Source: Nageia nagi (taxonomy: Eukaryota; Pinophyta). From it: a DNA stretch of 64,000 bases. Positions 11,885 through 22,473 of this stretch are shown here, in pieces. Numbering within the stretch: position 1 is the stretch's first letter; each line of letters begins with the position of its first letter. Below the pieces are notes generated by a model. The model searched no databases. It saw only the letters and a list, made by a program, of their open reading frames with translations, and had not been told where the DNA came from. Location: contig JBITNC010000001.1 in NCBI GenBank assembly GCA_050084985.1, forward strand, positions 124,744,001-124,808,000, written 5' to 3'. The position numbers and the translations under genes were made by a program.

Positions 11885-12790
11885 TATAAAGGGGGCCCCA
11901 CCCTTCCTCATTTGATCACCCTATCATTTTCATAGCTGAGAGTATCCTAGAGCTTGAGAGACTGATTCAGAGAGGTTTAGTTGGTGATTTTGTCGCTATC
12001 ACTAGGTGATTCTTCTTGTATTGCTATGCTGCACACTATGGCCCTATCGATCACACATTGAGATGGACATAGAGCTACCTTGGTGGCTGATTCTCCTGCT
12101 GGTCATCAGGTACATTGCATCTCCTACCTTTTTCTTGCTATGCTTTTGCGTGTCTTCAGATTTTAGCTACCTATATACTAATTTTCCAAATTGCCCTAGG
12201 GTTTTCCTGTTGAATACCCTAGCCCATCATTTTTTTCCTTTTCATTCTATTTTTTTGAATTTCTGGTATCATGGCTGTACTATGCTCATCCGTATGAACC
12301 TGTACCCTAAATTTTATTGACCTTCATGCACAAAAATAGGACCGCTAGCGGTCCTTTCTGCCCTAGTTTGGACCGTGGGTGGTCCTTTTTACCTGATCTA
12401 GACCGTGGGTGGTCCTCTTTACAAATACTATTTTTGCCATTTTTGTTTCATATCTGATACTAACTTGCTTTCTATTACTCTTTTCTTGCAGAATCATTCA
12501 TACCTTATGCGACCATCCGGCAAGAGTGCTACCTTCACCACTACCCAAAAGTGACCACAAACTGATGAAACCTGGAGTATACTAGAGGACATTTCCTTCA
12601 GCTACCTTGCGTTTACTGATTATGTGTTTCATGACCGCAACATGCTGATAGCTTTGATGAAGAGGTGGGATCCAATGACTTTCGTTCCAACAAAAATAGA
12701 TCACAAAAGAGGACCGCAGGCGGTCTTCACTGATAGCTATGGAGCGCTGGTGCTCCTCTTTTTACATAAAAATAGATCCCCATTTCATCT
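11885..12790 (+). pseudogene. Antisense ORF with plant-mobile-domain start, TATA box and intron
   Basis: On the strand opposite to gag there is a gene-like layout. TATAAA lies at 11885-11890, followed by a CT-rich transcript start region and a leader to 12109. A GT..AG intron spans 12110-12491 (donor CAG/GTACAT, acceptor TTCTTGCAG). Exon 2 has ATG at 12507. Its frame reads MRPSGKSATFTTTQK, a TGA at 12552, then ETWSILEDISFSYLAF and NMLIALMKRWDPMTFV up to about 12665. That last block resembles the start of the plant mobile domain (aminotransferase-like PMD), where an ALxxRW motif is typical. The rest of the domain is missing. Extra antisense ORFs are known in some plant Ty3/gypsy lineages. The intron and exon carry five of the palindromic motifs. 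Confidence 0.6.
12339..12415. repeat. Cluster of three 16-bp palindromes (GGACCGC-GCGGTCC family)
   Basis: 12339-12354 is a perfect palindrome, GGACCGCTAGCGGTCC. 12370-12385 (GGACCGTGGGTGGTCC) and 12400-12415 (AGACCGTGGGTGGTCC) follow at 30-31-base spacing. Others in the same element: 9450-9465, 11727-11742, 12711-12726, 12741-12756, 14506-14521, 14537-14552 and 15484-15499. A variant series (GAGCACCGGCGGTGTTC type) lies at 9481, 9510, 15515 and 15544. Several have A-rich left and CTTT-rich right flanks, which extends the hairpin. I know of no named motif of this form. Confidence 0.85.
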
Positions 12791-12857
12791 GCCATAATGT
12801 TGGTTAGCATGTCTACCCTAATGTTAGTTTCGTTAGTATTAGTATGATCATGTGTGC

Positions 12858-13961
12858 TCACCAAATGATATTTTCGAAGGGCAACTCACCCCTGCTAGTG
12901 CTAGCTTCATGTTGATTTTTACACCATGGTGCCCCAGTGATAGTAGGGCTTTTTGTTGTATTTTCCTGTGCATACATTACTCTTGTGTCATGTTTGGGCA
13001 TGGGGTCTTTGTAGATTCCCAAGTTTCTATTATCTGCATGCACAGGAGCTTCCCCTTTTATGTTAGGTTTCTCAAATGAGATTGCCTTTCTATCTACCAG
13101 ATCTTGGATGATATCTCTGAATTTTTTACATTCACATGTTTTGTGGCCATGAACTCTATGGTATAGGCAAAATCCTCCTGTAGTTTTAGTGGCTTGTTGG
13201 TTTACAGGTGGCAATTGAATTAGACCCTTCTTCACCAATGATTGCAACAACTCATTATGATCTTCTGTGATTTTAGTGTATACTCGGGGAGTCGGAGGTT
13301 TGCTTGATTTTTGTTTGTGTTTTTCTTGTGTGATTATGTTGATTGTTGAAGTTTCCCTTTCTTCTTTTCTAAGTTTCCACAAACCAATTTTCATCATGTG
13401 TTGCTCTTTTCGAATCATGGAATCGATCATTTCAGAGAGCGGTTGGTATAGATAGTTAAAGAATTCAAGCACCATCTCATCTCTAATGGAGTTTATCAAC
13501 ATGTGTTTTAGTTCTTTCTCATTCAAGTTTATGAATTTTACAATTTTCTTCCATTCGGCTACAAACTTGCTAAATGGTTGATTTTCTTTCTGTTTCATTT
13601 TGGCAAGATCTATAATGAGTGGTTTTCTCTTTATGTTATATTGATATTGATCTATGAATTCACATTTTAGTTGCTCATAACTCTTGATGCTTTGATTTTC
13701 AAGTCCATAGAACCAGTCAGATGCTTCTTTCCCTAAGTTAAGTGAAAAAAGCCTAGCTAACATATCAGAATCATGTTGATGTCTATAAGCTGCTTCTTCA
13801 AAGATTACAATATGCATTCTCGGATCACTCCTACCATTATATTTGTCAAAATCTATGTCTTTCCCTTCCCAAATTTTACTTCTTAATCTTGGACAAAGGG
13901 GGTGACTTTCTTCTAGTTGTTCATTCTCCTTTACTTCATTTAAATGTATTAGCTTTTTCAA
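12858..13961 (-). CDS. Gag capsid/nucleocapsid protein, Ty3/gypsy type
   Basis: A 367-codon intact frame. Residues about 45-165 match the retrotransposon gag (capsid) fold by pattern: DPRMHIVIFEEAAYRH, LARLFSLNLGKEASDWFYGL and FIDQYQYN. Further on, CLYHRVHGHKTCECKKFRD with IIQDLVDRKAI has the CxxHxxxGHxTxxC form seen in plant Tat/Athila gag proteins. The frame extends upstream of the listed start to about 14070, across one TAA in a probable CAA codon. Capsid would package the element's RNA in the cytoplasm. No protease or polymerase follows; the next sense-strand sequence is the truncated antisense ORF, which suggests that pol was deleted near 12790-12860. Confidence 0.85.
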   Translation of the reverse strand: MKKLIHLNEVKENEQLEESHPLCPRLRSKIWEGKDIDFDKYNGRSDPRMHIVIFEEAAYRHQHDSDMLARLFSLNLGKEASDWFYGLENQSIKSYEQLKCEFIDQYQYNIKRKPLIIDLAKMKQKENQPFSKFVAEWKKIVKFINLNEKELKHMLINSIRDEMVLEFFNYLYQPLSEMIDSMIRKEQHMMKIGLWKLRKEERETSTINIITQEKHKQKSSKPPTPRVYTKITEDHNELLQSLVKKGLIQLPPVNQQATKTTGGFCLYHRVHGHKTCECKKFRDIIQDLVDRKAISFEKPNIKGEAPVHADNRNLGIYKDPMPKHDTRVMYAQENTTKSPTITGAPWCKNQHEASTSRGELPFENIIW

Positions 13962-14058
13962 TTATTCAGCCATGTTTGCTAATTGAGCTCTCATTTTATC
14001 TGATTTTTCTTTTTCAATTTGTGTGATTGGATTATCCTCAGGTTGCTTATTTATGAAA

Positions 14059-15084
14059 TCAAGATTTCCAGGTTTCATAATCAAGTATTCCAGGAGTAAA
14101 TCTTCCTATTTGTTCTCTCCATTCATGAATCAGTTGATTTTCTAGTTCTCCCATGATGACCTGTCTTACACTCAATTGAGTTTTTCGGTAAGATTTTATA
14201 TTTGTTATTCTCTTTACCTCTATCTCTTTGATTTTTTTTTCTTTATCCGACCAGAAAGGGTAAGCATTAAGAAGTTTTTGTGCAATGGGGTCTGTTTCAA
14301 GTTCTATTTCTAACTCACTATCAGACTCATCATCAAACTCAATTATTTCATCATCTTCTTCTTCTAATGTTATTGGTTTATGATATGCAAATGCCAAAGA
14401 TGATGAAGAGGGTTCACAAATATTTTGTTTAACTATCTCAAGGGAAAAAGAGTTTTGATCATGATGGAGCATACAAAAGTTGATATGACTTTCCATGGTA
14501 GAAATGGGCCATGGGCGGTCCATTTGTACAGGATTTAGATCGCAAGCGGTCCTATTATGATCGATTATGATGCTTGAAAAAAAGATTGGTTCACCAAGAA
14601 ATGTTCTAAAGGAAAATCTGAGGTCATTCACGGTTAAACATTCATAGATTTTATGCAATGAATAAGCTATGGTAGGATCTTCAGAGAACTTGTAGAATGC
14701 CCCAAAATGCTCTATGAATTTTTGTATCAACCTTAGTTTATTTTCAGTGAGGTTTGAATTGTTAGATTTTACCCAGCGATAAAGGACCAACTGTGATTTG
14801 TTTTCCAAAGATGGAACTAGATTTTTTAAGATTCCTCCTCCAAGGATTTCACTATCCAAGCTATCATTATCTTCGGAATCACCATGATAGGATTCCTCAT
14901 CCGAAAGTTTATCTTTAATAATCCAAGGAACACTCTCTTTATTTAGTCTAGCACTTTTCCTAGTTGGCTCTATTCCTTTCCATGTTTTTCTTTTTCTTTT
15001 ATTTTGTTCAGGCGATGATTGAACTAATGAAGAATAATCTGATAATTCATTTATATCTCTACCCATTATTGAATCAGAAAGCAT
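14059..15084 (-). CDS. N-terminal part of gag polyprotein (acidic ORF)
   Basis: An intact 341-codon frame starting 22 bases inside the 5' LTR. Near its start it has a basic patch (NKRKRKTWKGIEPTRKSARL). A strongly acidic stretch follows around residues 240-265 (EEEDDEIIEFDDESDSELE), and then a lysine-rich helix-like segment. No catalytic motif is visible. It ends in TGA at 14059, but the next frame continues coherently into the capsid ORF (NLDFINKQPEDNPI), so a frameshift near 14065 probably split one gag reading frame in two. The coding sequence contains two copies of the palindromic motif (14506 and 14537). The family of this N-terminal extension is unknown to me. Confidence 0.6.
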   Translation of the reverse strand: MLSDSIMGRDINELSDYSSLVQSSPEQNKRKRKTWKGIEPTRKSARLNKESVPWIIKDKLSDEESYHGDSEDNDSLDSEILGGGILKNLVPSLENKSQLVLYRWVKSNNSNLTENKLRLIQKFIEHFGAFYKFSEDPTIAYSLHKIYECLTVNDLRFSFRTFLGEPIFFSSIIIDHNRTACDLNPVQMDRPWPISTMESHINFCMLHHDQNSFSLEIVKQNICEPSSSSLAFAYHKPITLEEEDDEIIEFDDESDSELEIELETDPIAQKLLNAYPFWSDKEKKIKEIEVKRITNIKSYRKTQLSVRQVIMGELENQLIHEWREQIGRFTPGILDYETWKS

Positions 15085-15088
15085 GTTT

Positions 15089-15104
15089 CACGTCGGGTTC
15101 ACCA
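15089..15104 (-). other. Primer-binding-site candidate
   Basis: Two bases inside the 5' LTR, the minus strand reads TGGTGAACCCGACGTG. It begins with the TGG expected opposite a tRNA CCA end. I could not match it to a particular tRNA from memory. Its position fixes the element's orientation. Confidence 0.6.
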
Positions 15105-15106
15105 AA

Positions 15107-16065
15107 TGTTTACAAATAAAATTGAGCGTGTAAATAAATAAATAAGCAAATATCTACAAACTCAATATTATCTGTATTTGAGCTACGGATAGCAATTTAT
15201 TCTCACAAATGTTTACAAATAAAATTTAGCATGCAAATAAATAAATAGGTAAATATCTACAATCCTAATATATTTGTATTTGAACTAAAGATAGCAATTT
15301 ATTCTCAATAGCAATGAACAAGATAACCAATTCAGAAATTTAAATGTAATTGTACCAAACAAGACTGTGATTTGTATACTTACCTCACGGAACGTACCTG
15401 ACAACAGAAGATGAAGATGTTGGTGATGTATTGATGATGAACTTCCCCTGAAAAATGTAGTGACCTGTGGAGATGCAAAAAGAGGACCGCGGGCGGTCCG
15501 TTTCAGAGACAATAGAGCATCGACGGTGTTCTTGGTTCATAAAGGAGCACCGGCGGCCTTCTTTTGATGATTTTTGACTTTTTGATTAAGTCCAGAACTT
15601 CAATACGGATGTCTCAGATAGCAGTGTGATATTAGAATAGATCGTGGATGTCAGGATAGCTCGCGAAAGGAAGCACACAAACCACAGCCTTGTAGGTAGT
15701 ACCAAGAGATACCTTAAGGGTTTGCCACTTACAAGACCATACGCGGGATCATGTGTATCCTTGTTATGTGGACTTACTATTAGATACCTTATTTATATAG
15801 ATAATAGATAATACAAACCATGGGTCAGCATGCATCTACATAAATAAGGATAATTCACAATATTCAAGATAAACACACCAATAACAAGATAAGTCATGCA
15901 ATATTCAAGATAATCCATACAATATTCAAGATAATCATTATAAAATTCATATTCAAGGCAAACATTGATATTATCACTTTAATACATTCAAGACATATAT
16001 TTAAGCCAAGCATATTTCATTAATTTATTGATTTAAAAACATAAATTCATTTTTATGTGTTAACA
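15107..16065 (-). repeat. 5' LTR of the gag-only element
   Basis: Copy of 9072-10032 with about 28 substitutions and small indels. It is followed on the plus strand by TTATC, which matches the base run before the left LTR. It contains the duplicated 101-base terminus (15107 and about 15208) and the palindromes at 15484, 15515 and 15544. Confidence 0.9.
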
Positions 16066-16332
16066 TTATCTTATCCCTAAGACAATATTGGTATAAGATT
16101 ATCGTCTCCCCAAGACAATCTTGGTATAAAATGTAAAATTTTTCTTCAATTCATCACTTATTTGAATTAAAATTTCATTCTTACTATTATAAGGGCTCCT
16201 ATTAATGAACTTATTTATTACTAAATTTTGCATTCTATACTTTAATGGAAATGAATTATCCCAAATCCTTATAATAAATATTAAAATCAACTCATTAGAA
16301 ACATTTAATATTAATATGCTATTAAATTCAAA

Positions 16333-16345
16333 ATTATAAATATAA
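16333..16345. repeat. Left target-site duplication of the LINE
   Basis: ATTATAAATATAA here is repeated exactly at 22461-22473, immediately after the short A tail of the LINE. A 13-bp duplication of this kind is typical of L1-type target-primed insertion. Confidence 0.85.
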
Positions 16346-16533
16346 GCCTATTCAGAGTTTAGGAAGAGTTAGCTTTTTTCTCTGCTAGGGTTTGTATGGT
16401 TGGTGCATAAGCTGAACTTGCCTTAGGGGTCACACCATATTAGAAATTGTATAGGAGGCATTATTTCCCTCGGCTCTAAGAGCCACGTCAATCCTTCCTT
16501 GCCACCTTGCAAGCTTAGATCTTTTTCCTTTTA

Positions 16534-17788
16534 ATGGAGCTTGACCATTTAGTAGTTTCATCTCTGGTTGATGTTGCTAGACAGAGCAATGGCACCCAAA
16601 GAAGCCCAAAAGTTCATCCTAAAAGTTTATAGTGAGGTAATCCCCCTATTCTGGATGTTGATATTCCTTTTTATGAGTTCAATAATGCTTGTGGTTAGCT
16701 TGAGAGCCATTCTTTGATAGGATATTTCTTGGGTCACATTCCTATGGACTCTATTATCCATGGTTAGGTACAACTATACTAGACTGCCTATAGAGTAGAA
16801 GTTGACAATATCCAAAATCTCATGAAAGGGTTTTTTTCTCTTTCGATTTCCCCATGAAGACCATGCTCGGTTAGTTTTTTACCATGGGCTATGGTATGTT
16901 CATAACTCACTCTTGATGTTTCAACCATGGACACGAGATTTTTTTATTGATGAAGAAGCTCCACTGAAAGTGCCCATCTAGTTCGAACTCCCTAGTCTTC
17001 CTATACCCCTTTAGCCTTTTTTAGAAAGAATTATGGCTCCATTAGGAACTTTTATCTTCATTGAACAACTTATATTTTATGGAATTTAGCCCTTCAAAAG
17101 GGTTTGTGTAAAAATTGATTTATGCAAAGATCTTAGGGACCATCTGGTGGTCAAGGTCAATAATACCACCTTTAGTCATAAGCTAGTTTATATTAACTTA
17201 TTGAATACATGTTATCATTGCCAATCTACTAAGCATAAGATTCAAAATTGTCCCCTCATGGAGTGGAGATTCAAAGCTCATGGCTAGGAGAATGTGGCCC
17301 CAACAACTACTCCTTTGCAACCTACTAGGTTGCAACATTCCATGAAAGCTAAACATAGATGTGTTGACCCTTCAAGGAAATGGGTTCTAGTAACCAAAAA
17401 AAAAATTGCAACCCATGTTAAGGTGCCATACCATCTAGGATTCTTGCCCTTTCTCAAGGGAGTGGCCAAGATTTGTTGGCTTCCCTAGCTGTTACTCCTT
17501 CACTACCTCCTACTCATACCAGTACTTCTAACCCATCTAGAACCATTTTAGAAGCTAAAATTAAAGAGGCATTAATTCAACCAAGCAAATCCTACAATCC
17601 CTCAGGGAGTGGAGCTACCAACTAGTAAGAGAAATGGTCCTTCACCATGTTTGTAGGAAATAATCATGCCAAATTTCTTACAAATCCTTATGCTTCCCTC
17701 AAGGATCTTGGGGATGTAGAGTATTTTGATAATTATATTGGTGTTGATGAAGAGACAAAGGATGATATGCACCTCAACTCTGCCCAAT
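16534..17788 (+). pseudogene. LINE ORF1 (RNA-binding, zinc knuckle)
   Basis: ORF1 proteins of plant LINEs coat the element RNA. The upstream part (16800-17180) contains phrases typical of the DUF4283 region. It then reads RVCVKIDLCKDLRDHLVVKV and a zinc knuckle, CYHCQSTKHKIQNCP, at 17209-17253, where the usual GH pair reads KH. The region after the knuckle is proline/threonine-rich. Frame breaks occur throughout. The start at ATG 16534 is a guess based on the first plausible in-frame methionine. Confidence 0.65.
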
Positions 17789-20700
17789 GATTTTTATGTC
17801 TTGGAATATCAAAAGGCTGATGGACCTAGTTTGTAAGTACTTGGTCCATAGTGAGATTGCTAAGATCATTAGTTGTGTTGGTAAGATTGATTTTCTCAAT
17901 CTCTAAGAAGTTAAAATCTCATATTTTAACCTAGAATGTGTTAGTTCCTTCTTATGGCCTAGGTGTTCCATGTTTTCTACTAGTCCTTATCATGAAAGAG
18001 GAGGTGCAGTAACTTTGATTCCCCATAAGTGGAAAGTTTTATTGGTCTCATGGGGTGTGGACCCTTCCAATCAGGTGGTTTGGACTCTTTTTGATATTGA
18101 TGGCCAACCTTTTGGAATTGTTAATATCTATGCTTCTAATCATGGGGCTCTTCAGAGTTCGCTCTAGCAATGGCTTGCGTTATCTCTCCCCCAAGTTGTT
18201 TGGTTATTTTTTAGGGATTTCAACATGGTGGAGAAAGTTGATGACAAGTTGGGTCATCTTCAAATGAGATGGTGTGTAGGTGAAAGAAATGCATGGTTCT
18301 TTTTCAAGAATAAGCATGGGTTGGTCGACCCTAATGCTTTCCATAATGCATAAATTTTCCCAAGTTCTCTCTATTTTACCTAGTTGAATTTTTAATCAGG
18401 TGATTGCAGAGTTATCAAAAGACTAGATAGATTCATGCTCATAGGTGATGTTGGTTTTTCTTTCAAATTTTATCCCCCATCCCTCCTCTATATTTTTCCT
18501 CCCCAAGTAACACCATCATTAACCACTTGCCTATTATCTTCAAGGTGCTCTCCCTTGGTCCTTAGCCCACCAACTTCCATTCTTAGTTTTGCCTAAATGT
18601 ATCCTTTCTATCTCATCTGACCACCATTTCCCATATCTGTTGATTCTAGAACCTGGTACCAATACTCAAAGTGAAGGTGGGATGGATTGAATGGTGGAAT
18701 GATGCCATTCATTGTACCTCCTTGGTGCTTAGGATGCTATGTGTTAAACTCACCCAGTTCTAAAAGCACTCGAATATTGGTCTTCAAGAGGAGTTTAAGC
18801 TTACCTCCATGCACCTAGAAGTAGACCCAATGAATGTTTCTCTCTAATAACATGTTGATATTGTTCTACATGAGCTCAAAAAGTTGAATTCTTCAAAGCT
18901 AAAGGAGCCCAAATTTGAGCGTGACTCCACTAGATCAAAGTGGATGATCGAGTCTCCAAAGAGTTCTTTCAAAAAATCCATCCCCCTCAAATAGTAACAC
19001 AATTCAAATCCATCCTCAACGAGGACATCTATGTTATTGATCCATCAACCATTATTGAGGAATTTGTAAAACACTACTCTCAAGTCTTCACTTCTCAAGA
19101 ATTGACTGAGGACTGGTATCAAGCTCTAAATGAATGTTGCAGAGTAGTTCCCACTAAGCTCTCTCCAACTCAAATAGAGGCCTACAAGTCTGGGATTTCT
19201 ATGGAGGATATGAAATCAACCTTGGAGTGTATTGTAAATGAGAATCTCCTAGCCTTGATGGCTTTCCTTGTGAATTTTACAAGAATGTTTGCAATATTGT
19301 TGGTCCCAACCTCCTTTGTGTCTATCAGGAGGCCCTTGCAGTAGAATCGTTGGGAACCATTATTAACCAAGGAAACATAAAGTTCATTCCAAATATGGGA
19401 GACCCATAATTGATTTCTAGTTGGAGGCATTACCCTTCACAACATTAGCTATAAAATTATTGCAAAGGCTTTGGCCCTCAAGATTCAGACTTTGCTACCT
19501 CAAATAGTTTGCCCTAAACAAACTAGCTTTATCAAGAGTTGGTATATCCTTGATAATGTCATTACAATCTAGGAAGGTATGGTATGGGCCCATTCATCTC
19601 ATCAAGAAACTCTTTTTATCAAAATTGACTTTGAAAAGCCTATGATAAAATCGAGTGGTATTTTATTTTGGCCATGCTTAAATCCTTGGGCTTTGGCCCA
19701 ATCTTTCTAGCTTTAATTCAAATTATCTTCATTGATGCCATGGAAGTTCTAACCCTTGATGGGGTCTAGTTTGCTGCCATAGGCCTCTTTAGGTCAATCA
19801 GATAGGGGGTGTCCCCTTACTCCACTTTATGTTTTAGCTACTAAGCTTTCAACTATTTACTAGCTGATAAAGCCTCTCATAAGCTAGTCAAGGGCATTTC
19901 CCTTCTTGGGAATGGGGGGCAATTAATTAATGGCCATTTCGTAGATGATTCCTTTCTTACGCTTCAAGAAGATCGAAACTCTGTGACTCAAGATTTTGAA
20001 TGCCTTGACACTTTTTGTAAACTTTGGGCTCCAACATTCAATGGAGAAAGATATCTTGTTATAGATAGGCACAATTAGAATGCTCAAATTGGCTCTTCAC
20101 CTTTCAATGTTAGTGGATTTCTCTTGGAAATGTTCAAGTTTCTAGGGATTCCCTTTGCTTTCCAAATCAACCCATCCTAGCTTTGGAATTATGTTCTACA
20201 ATGAATGAAAAAAAATTCTTACTAGATTACCAAGAAATTATCTCTTTCTGGGAAGTTCTAGATTTATTCTAAAATTTTGGCCTCCATGCATGTCTATTAT
20301 TCATCTTGTTGGGTCCCTTCCCAAAATTGTTACAAAAAATTGGAAAAACTCCTAAGAGATTTTTTATGGGCTAGCAACAAAGATAAGAAGGGCTTTCATT
20401 ATGTTGTGTGGGATTTTTGCTATCTACCTAAGGCCAAAGGTGGCATGGGGCTCTTTGAATGCTATAGGAAAGGAGTAGCCTTGAGTGCCAAGTGGTATCT
20501 CGAGCTTTGCAAGGATCAGAGGCATGGAAAGTGCTTCTAAGGCATTGTATTAACCAAGGACTTCCTCTTGGAAGAAGATCCTAGAAGGAGTTGAAGTTCC
20601 CTTCATTAATTATTGCTCTTGTTATTATTAAGACTCTAGGGTCATTTGTTTGCAAGAGCATCTAGAAATCCTGGGAAAGTATTAAGCCTTGGCTTTGATG

Positions 20701-22090
20701 GAATTATATTACCAAACATCAAGGGGTTGCTCTAGTTCCTTGAGTGTCTGGTGGTTCCCTATCATCATAATTCAAAACTAACCTTTGGCCTCTATCCAAC
20801 AGATTTAGGCTAAGCATTTTTATTAAAAAGGTGTCACACTCCCTTTATGATTTTTTTATTACTCTTCCAAAGGTTGGATTCCTTGGGAAACCTTCAGATC
20901 TAGGTTTTCTTTGAAACTAGAAGATAAAGATACTTATGAGGTAATCCTAAATTGCACTTCATTTTCTCTTTGGCTCAAATTGGGGTAGCATTCGTAGTGT
21001 CCATAGTGGACTAAATGGAAGTGGGTCTTAGGAGCATCTATTTTTAATTACAATTCTAATTTGGGCTATAGTTGGCTCTCTCCTAACCTGCCCATGAACC
21101 CCAAGACTAATGAGCAATGGTAGCTATCTTCCACTTCCCAAGAATGTATATTTCATTTCAATAACCTCCGGGCCAACTACATTAAGCCTAAGTAGTCCTT
21201 TTTTGTTTGGAGTATGATGTTTCATGGTTTTCTCTTAGGCAATTGACTTACCGATCTGAGGGTTGTCAACTTGGTGTGCCTATTTTGTAACTCCAAAGAG
21301 TCAGTTGTTCATATGTTCTAGCATTATGGAAAGGAAAATAAGGCATGTAGCTAGATGGATTCTTTTTTCCAGCCTTTTTCATGAAAGTCTCTTTCTTGGT
21401 TAAATCATCTCCTGGAAGATCCCCTTGATTTTTCCTAATCGTTGTTAGCTTTTTGAAATATTTTCATAATTACAATTCTCTTCCACATTTGGAAGGAACA
21501 TAATGCAATAATTTTTACTGGGAAATATGCTAATGTTTACTTCTCTCTAGTTGATAAGCTAACCATTTTCTATGATGTATGGTTTCATATTCAAGCGCAA
21601 ATCAACAAAGTTGTGTTAAAGGTCAACCATCTGTAGGAGCTTCCTAGTCACTGGGGAAATTCTCCCTGTGCTATGAGCCTAGTTCCTCCTCCTTAATAGG
21701 GATGGTTGTGCTCACACTCTAAGCATCATCTTTGCCCCCACCATGGGAGCAAGATCAGAGGTACCAAAGCTTTTCTTGTGGTTCATGATCACCTCCATGC
21801 AGTACTAGAAGCCCCCCATCATTGATTGGATGGAAAAATCAAGGCTAGGAGCCTCGACCTAGTCCACCTTCCTCGTCTATATGGGGTGTTGCTACTAACT
21901 CTTCCCACCAACCTGTTGGTTGGGGTTGGGTGGAAGATGCTAGTGGAGGATGGCAGGACACAGTTAATGTAAACCTTAATAAGCATCATGTCACAACAAA
22001 GGGATGGATTGTCTCATCTTTCAAAGGCAATTCCAAATGGCACCAATTTCAAGAAGCCTTAGATGTGACTCATTGGCCATGAATTCTAAA
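17789..22090 (+). pseudogene. LINE ORF2 (endonuclease, reverse transcriptase)
   Basis: The protein would nick target DNA and reverse-transcribe the LINE RNA. The endonuclease starts MIFMSWNIKRLMD at 17789, with ERGGAVTLIPHKW (about 17997) and VNIYASNHG (about 18120) as further endonuclease-like blocks. The linker SKEFFQKIHPPQ is at about 18955. The RT has AYDKIEWYFILAMLKSLGF near 19635 (missing one base) and GHFVDDSFL at 19932-19955, where FVDD replaces FADD. The later block WDFCYLPKAKGGMGLFECY (about 20410) is the usual post-RT segment. Many stops make it dead. The last kilobase is degraded and not assignable in detail. Confidence 0.8.
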
Positions 22091-22473
22091 GAATGTGTGG
22101 AAGCATAATGAGGAGTAGGGGAATAAAATGGGTAATGATGAGGCCACCATGTCAGCCCTACCTAGTGCATCACCTATCTGTTTCACATCTGCCACCACAC
22201 CCTAATGAAGGTTAAATGCATTTATCCCCACCAGGATGAGTGGGTAGTTATTAATGTTGTTGTTTTTGATTTGGTTTATGTCTAGTGTTGCCACATGGAG
22301 GTGGTAGTTGTCATCTCTTTTTGAAGTTTCCCACATAAGGCAGTTTATCTTTTTTTTTTTGGACTACACAAGGCGTAGGGTTGTGAACTCATCCACCCAT
22401 TGTATTTGTATGTTCTAGCTTTTCTTTCATTTTAATTTAAAGCTCTTTCATTTAAAAAACATTATAAATATAA

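Larger units (their letters stand above)
9072..16065 (-). mobile_element. Non-autonomous gag-only LTR retrotransposon (TR-GAG type)
   Basis: A 7.0-kb element with two LTRs of 961 and 959 bp, flanked by the 5-bp duplication TTATC (9067-9071 and 16066-16070). PBS and purine tract place its sense strand on minus, so the 5' LTR is the right-hand one. Internal order in the sense direction: an acidic N-terminal gag ORF, the gag capsid and zinc-finger ORF, an antisense plant-mobile-domain ORF, then three tandem arrays before the 3' LTR. No protease, reverse transcriptase, RNase H or integrase is present, so any past mobility relied on a partner. The LTRs differ at about 28 positions (near 3%), many of them CG versus TG/CA. 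Gag type and zinc-finger form suggest a Ty3/gypsy (Tat-like) origin. Confidence 0.85.
16346..22460 (+). mobile_element. Full-length but inactive L1-type LINE
   Basis: About 6.1 kb bounded by 13-bp direct repeats. It ends in TTTAAAAAAC, an eroded A tail. It contains ORF1 with a DUF4283-like/CCHC region, then ORF2 with an APE-type endonuclease, a reverse transcriptase and a C-terminal cysteine-rich region, in the usual plant L1 order. Stops and frameshifts are spread through both ORFs. GC content is higher than in the flanks, and the element reads as one continuous unit without nested insertions. Confidence 0.85.

Noticed and set aside
12006-12320. 104-codon plus-strand frame as a gene
   Set aside because: It crosses the inferred donor at 12110 into the intron of the antisense ORF and has no family resemblance. 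I treat it as leader plus intron.
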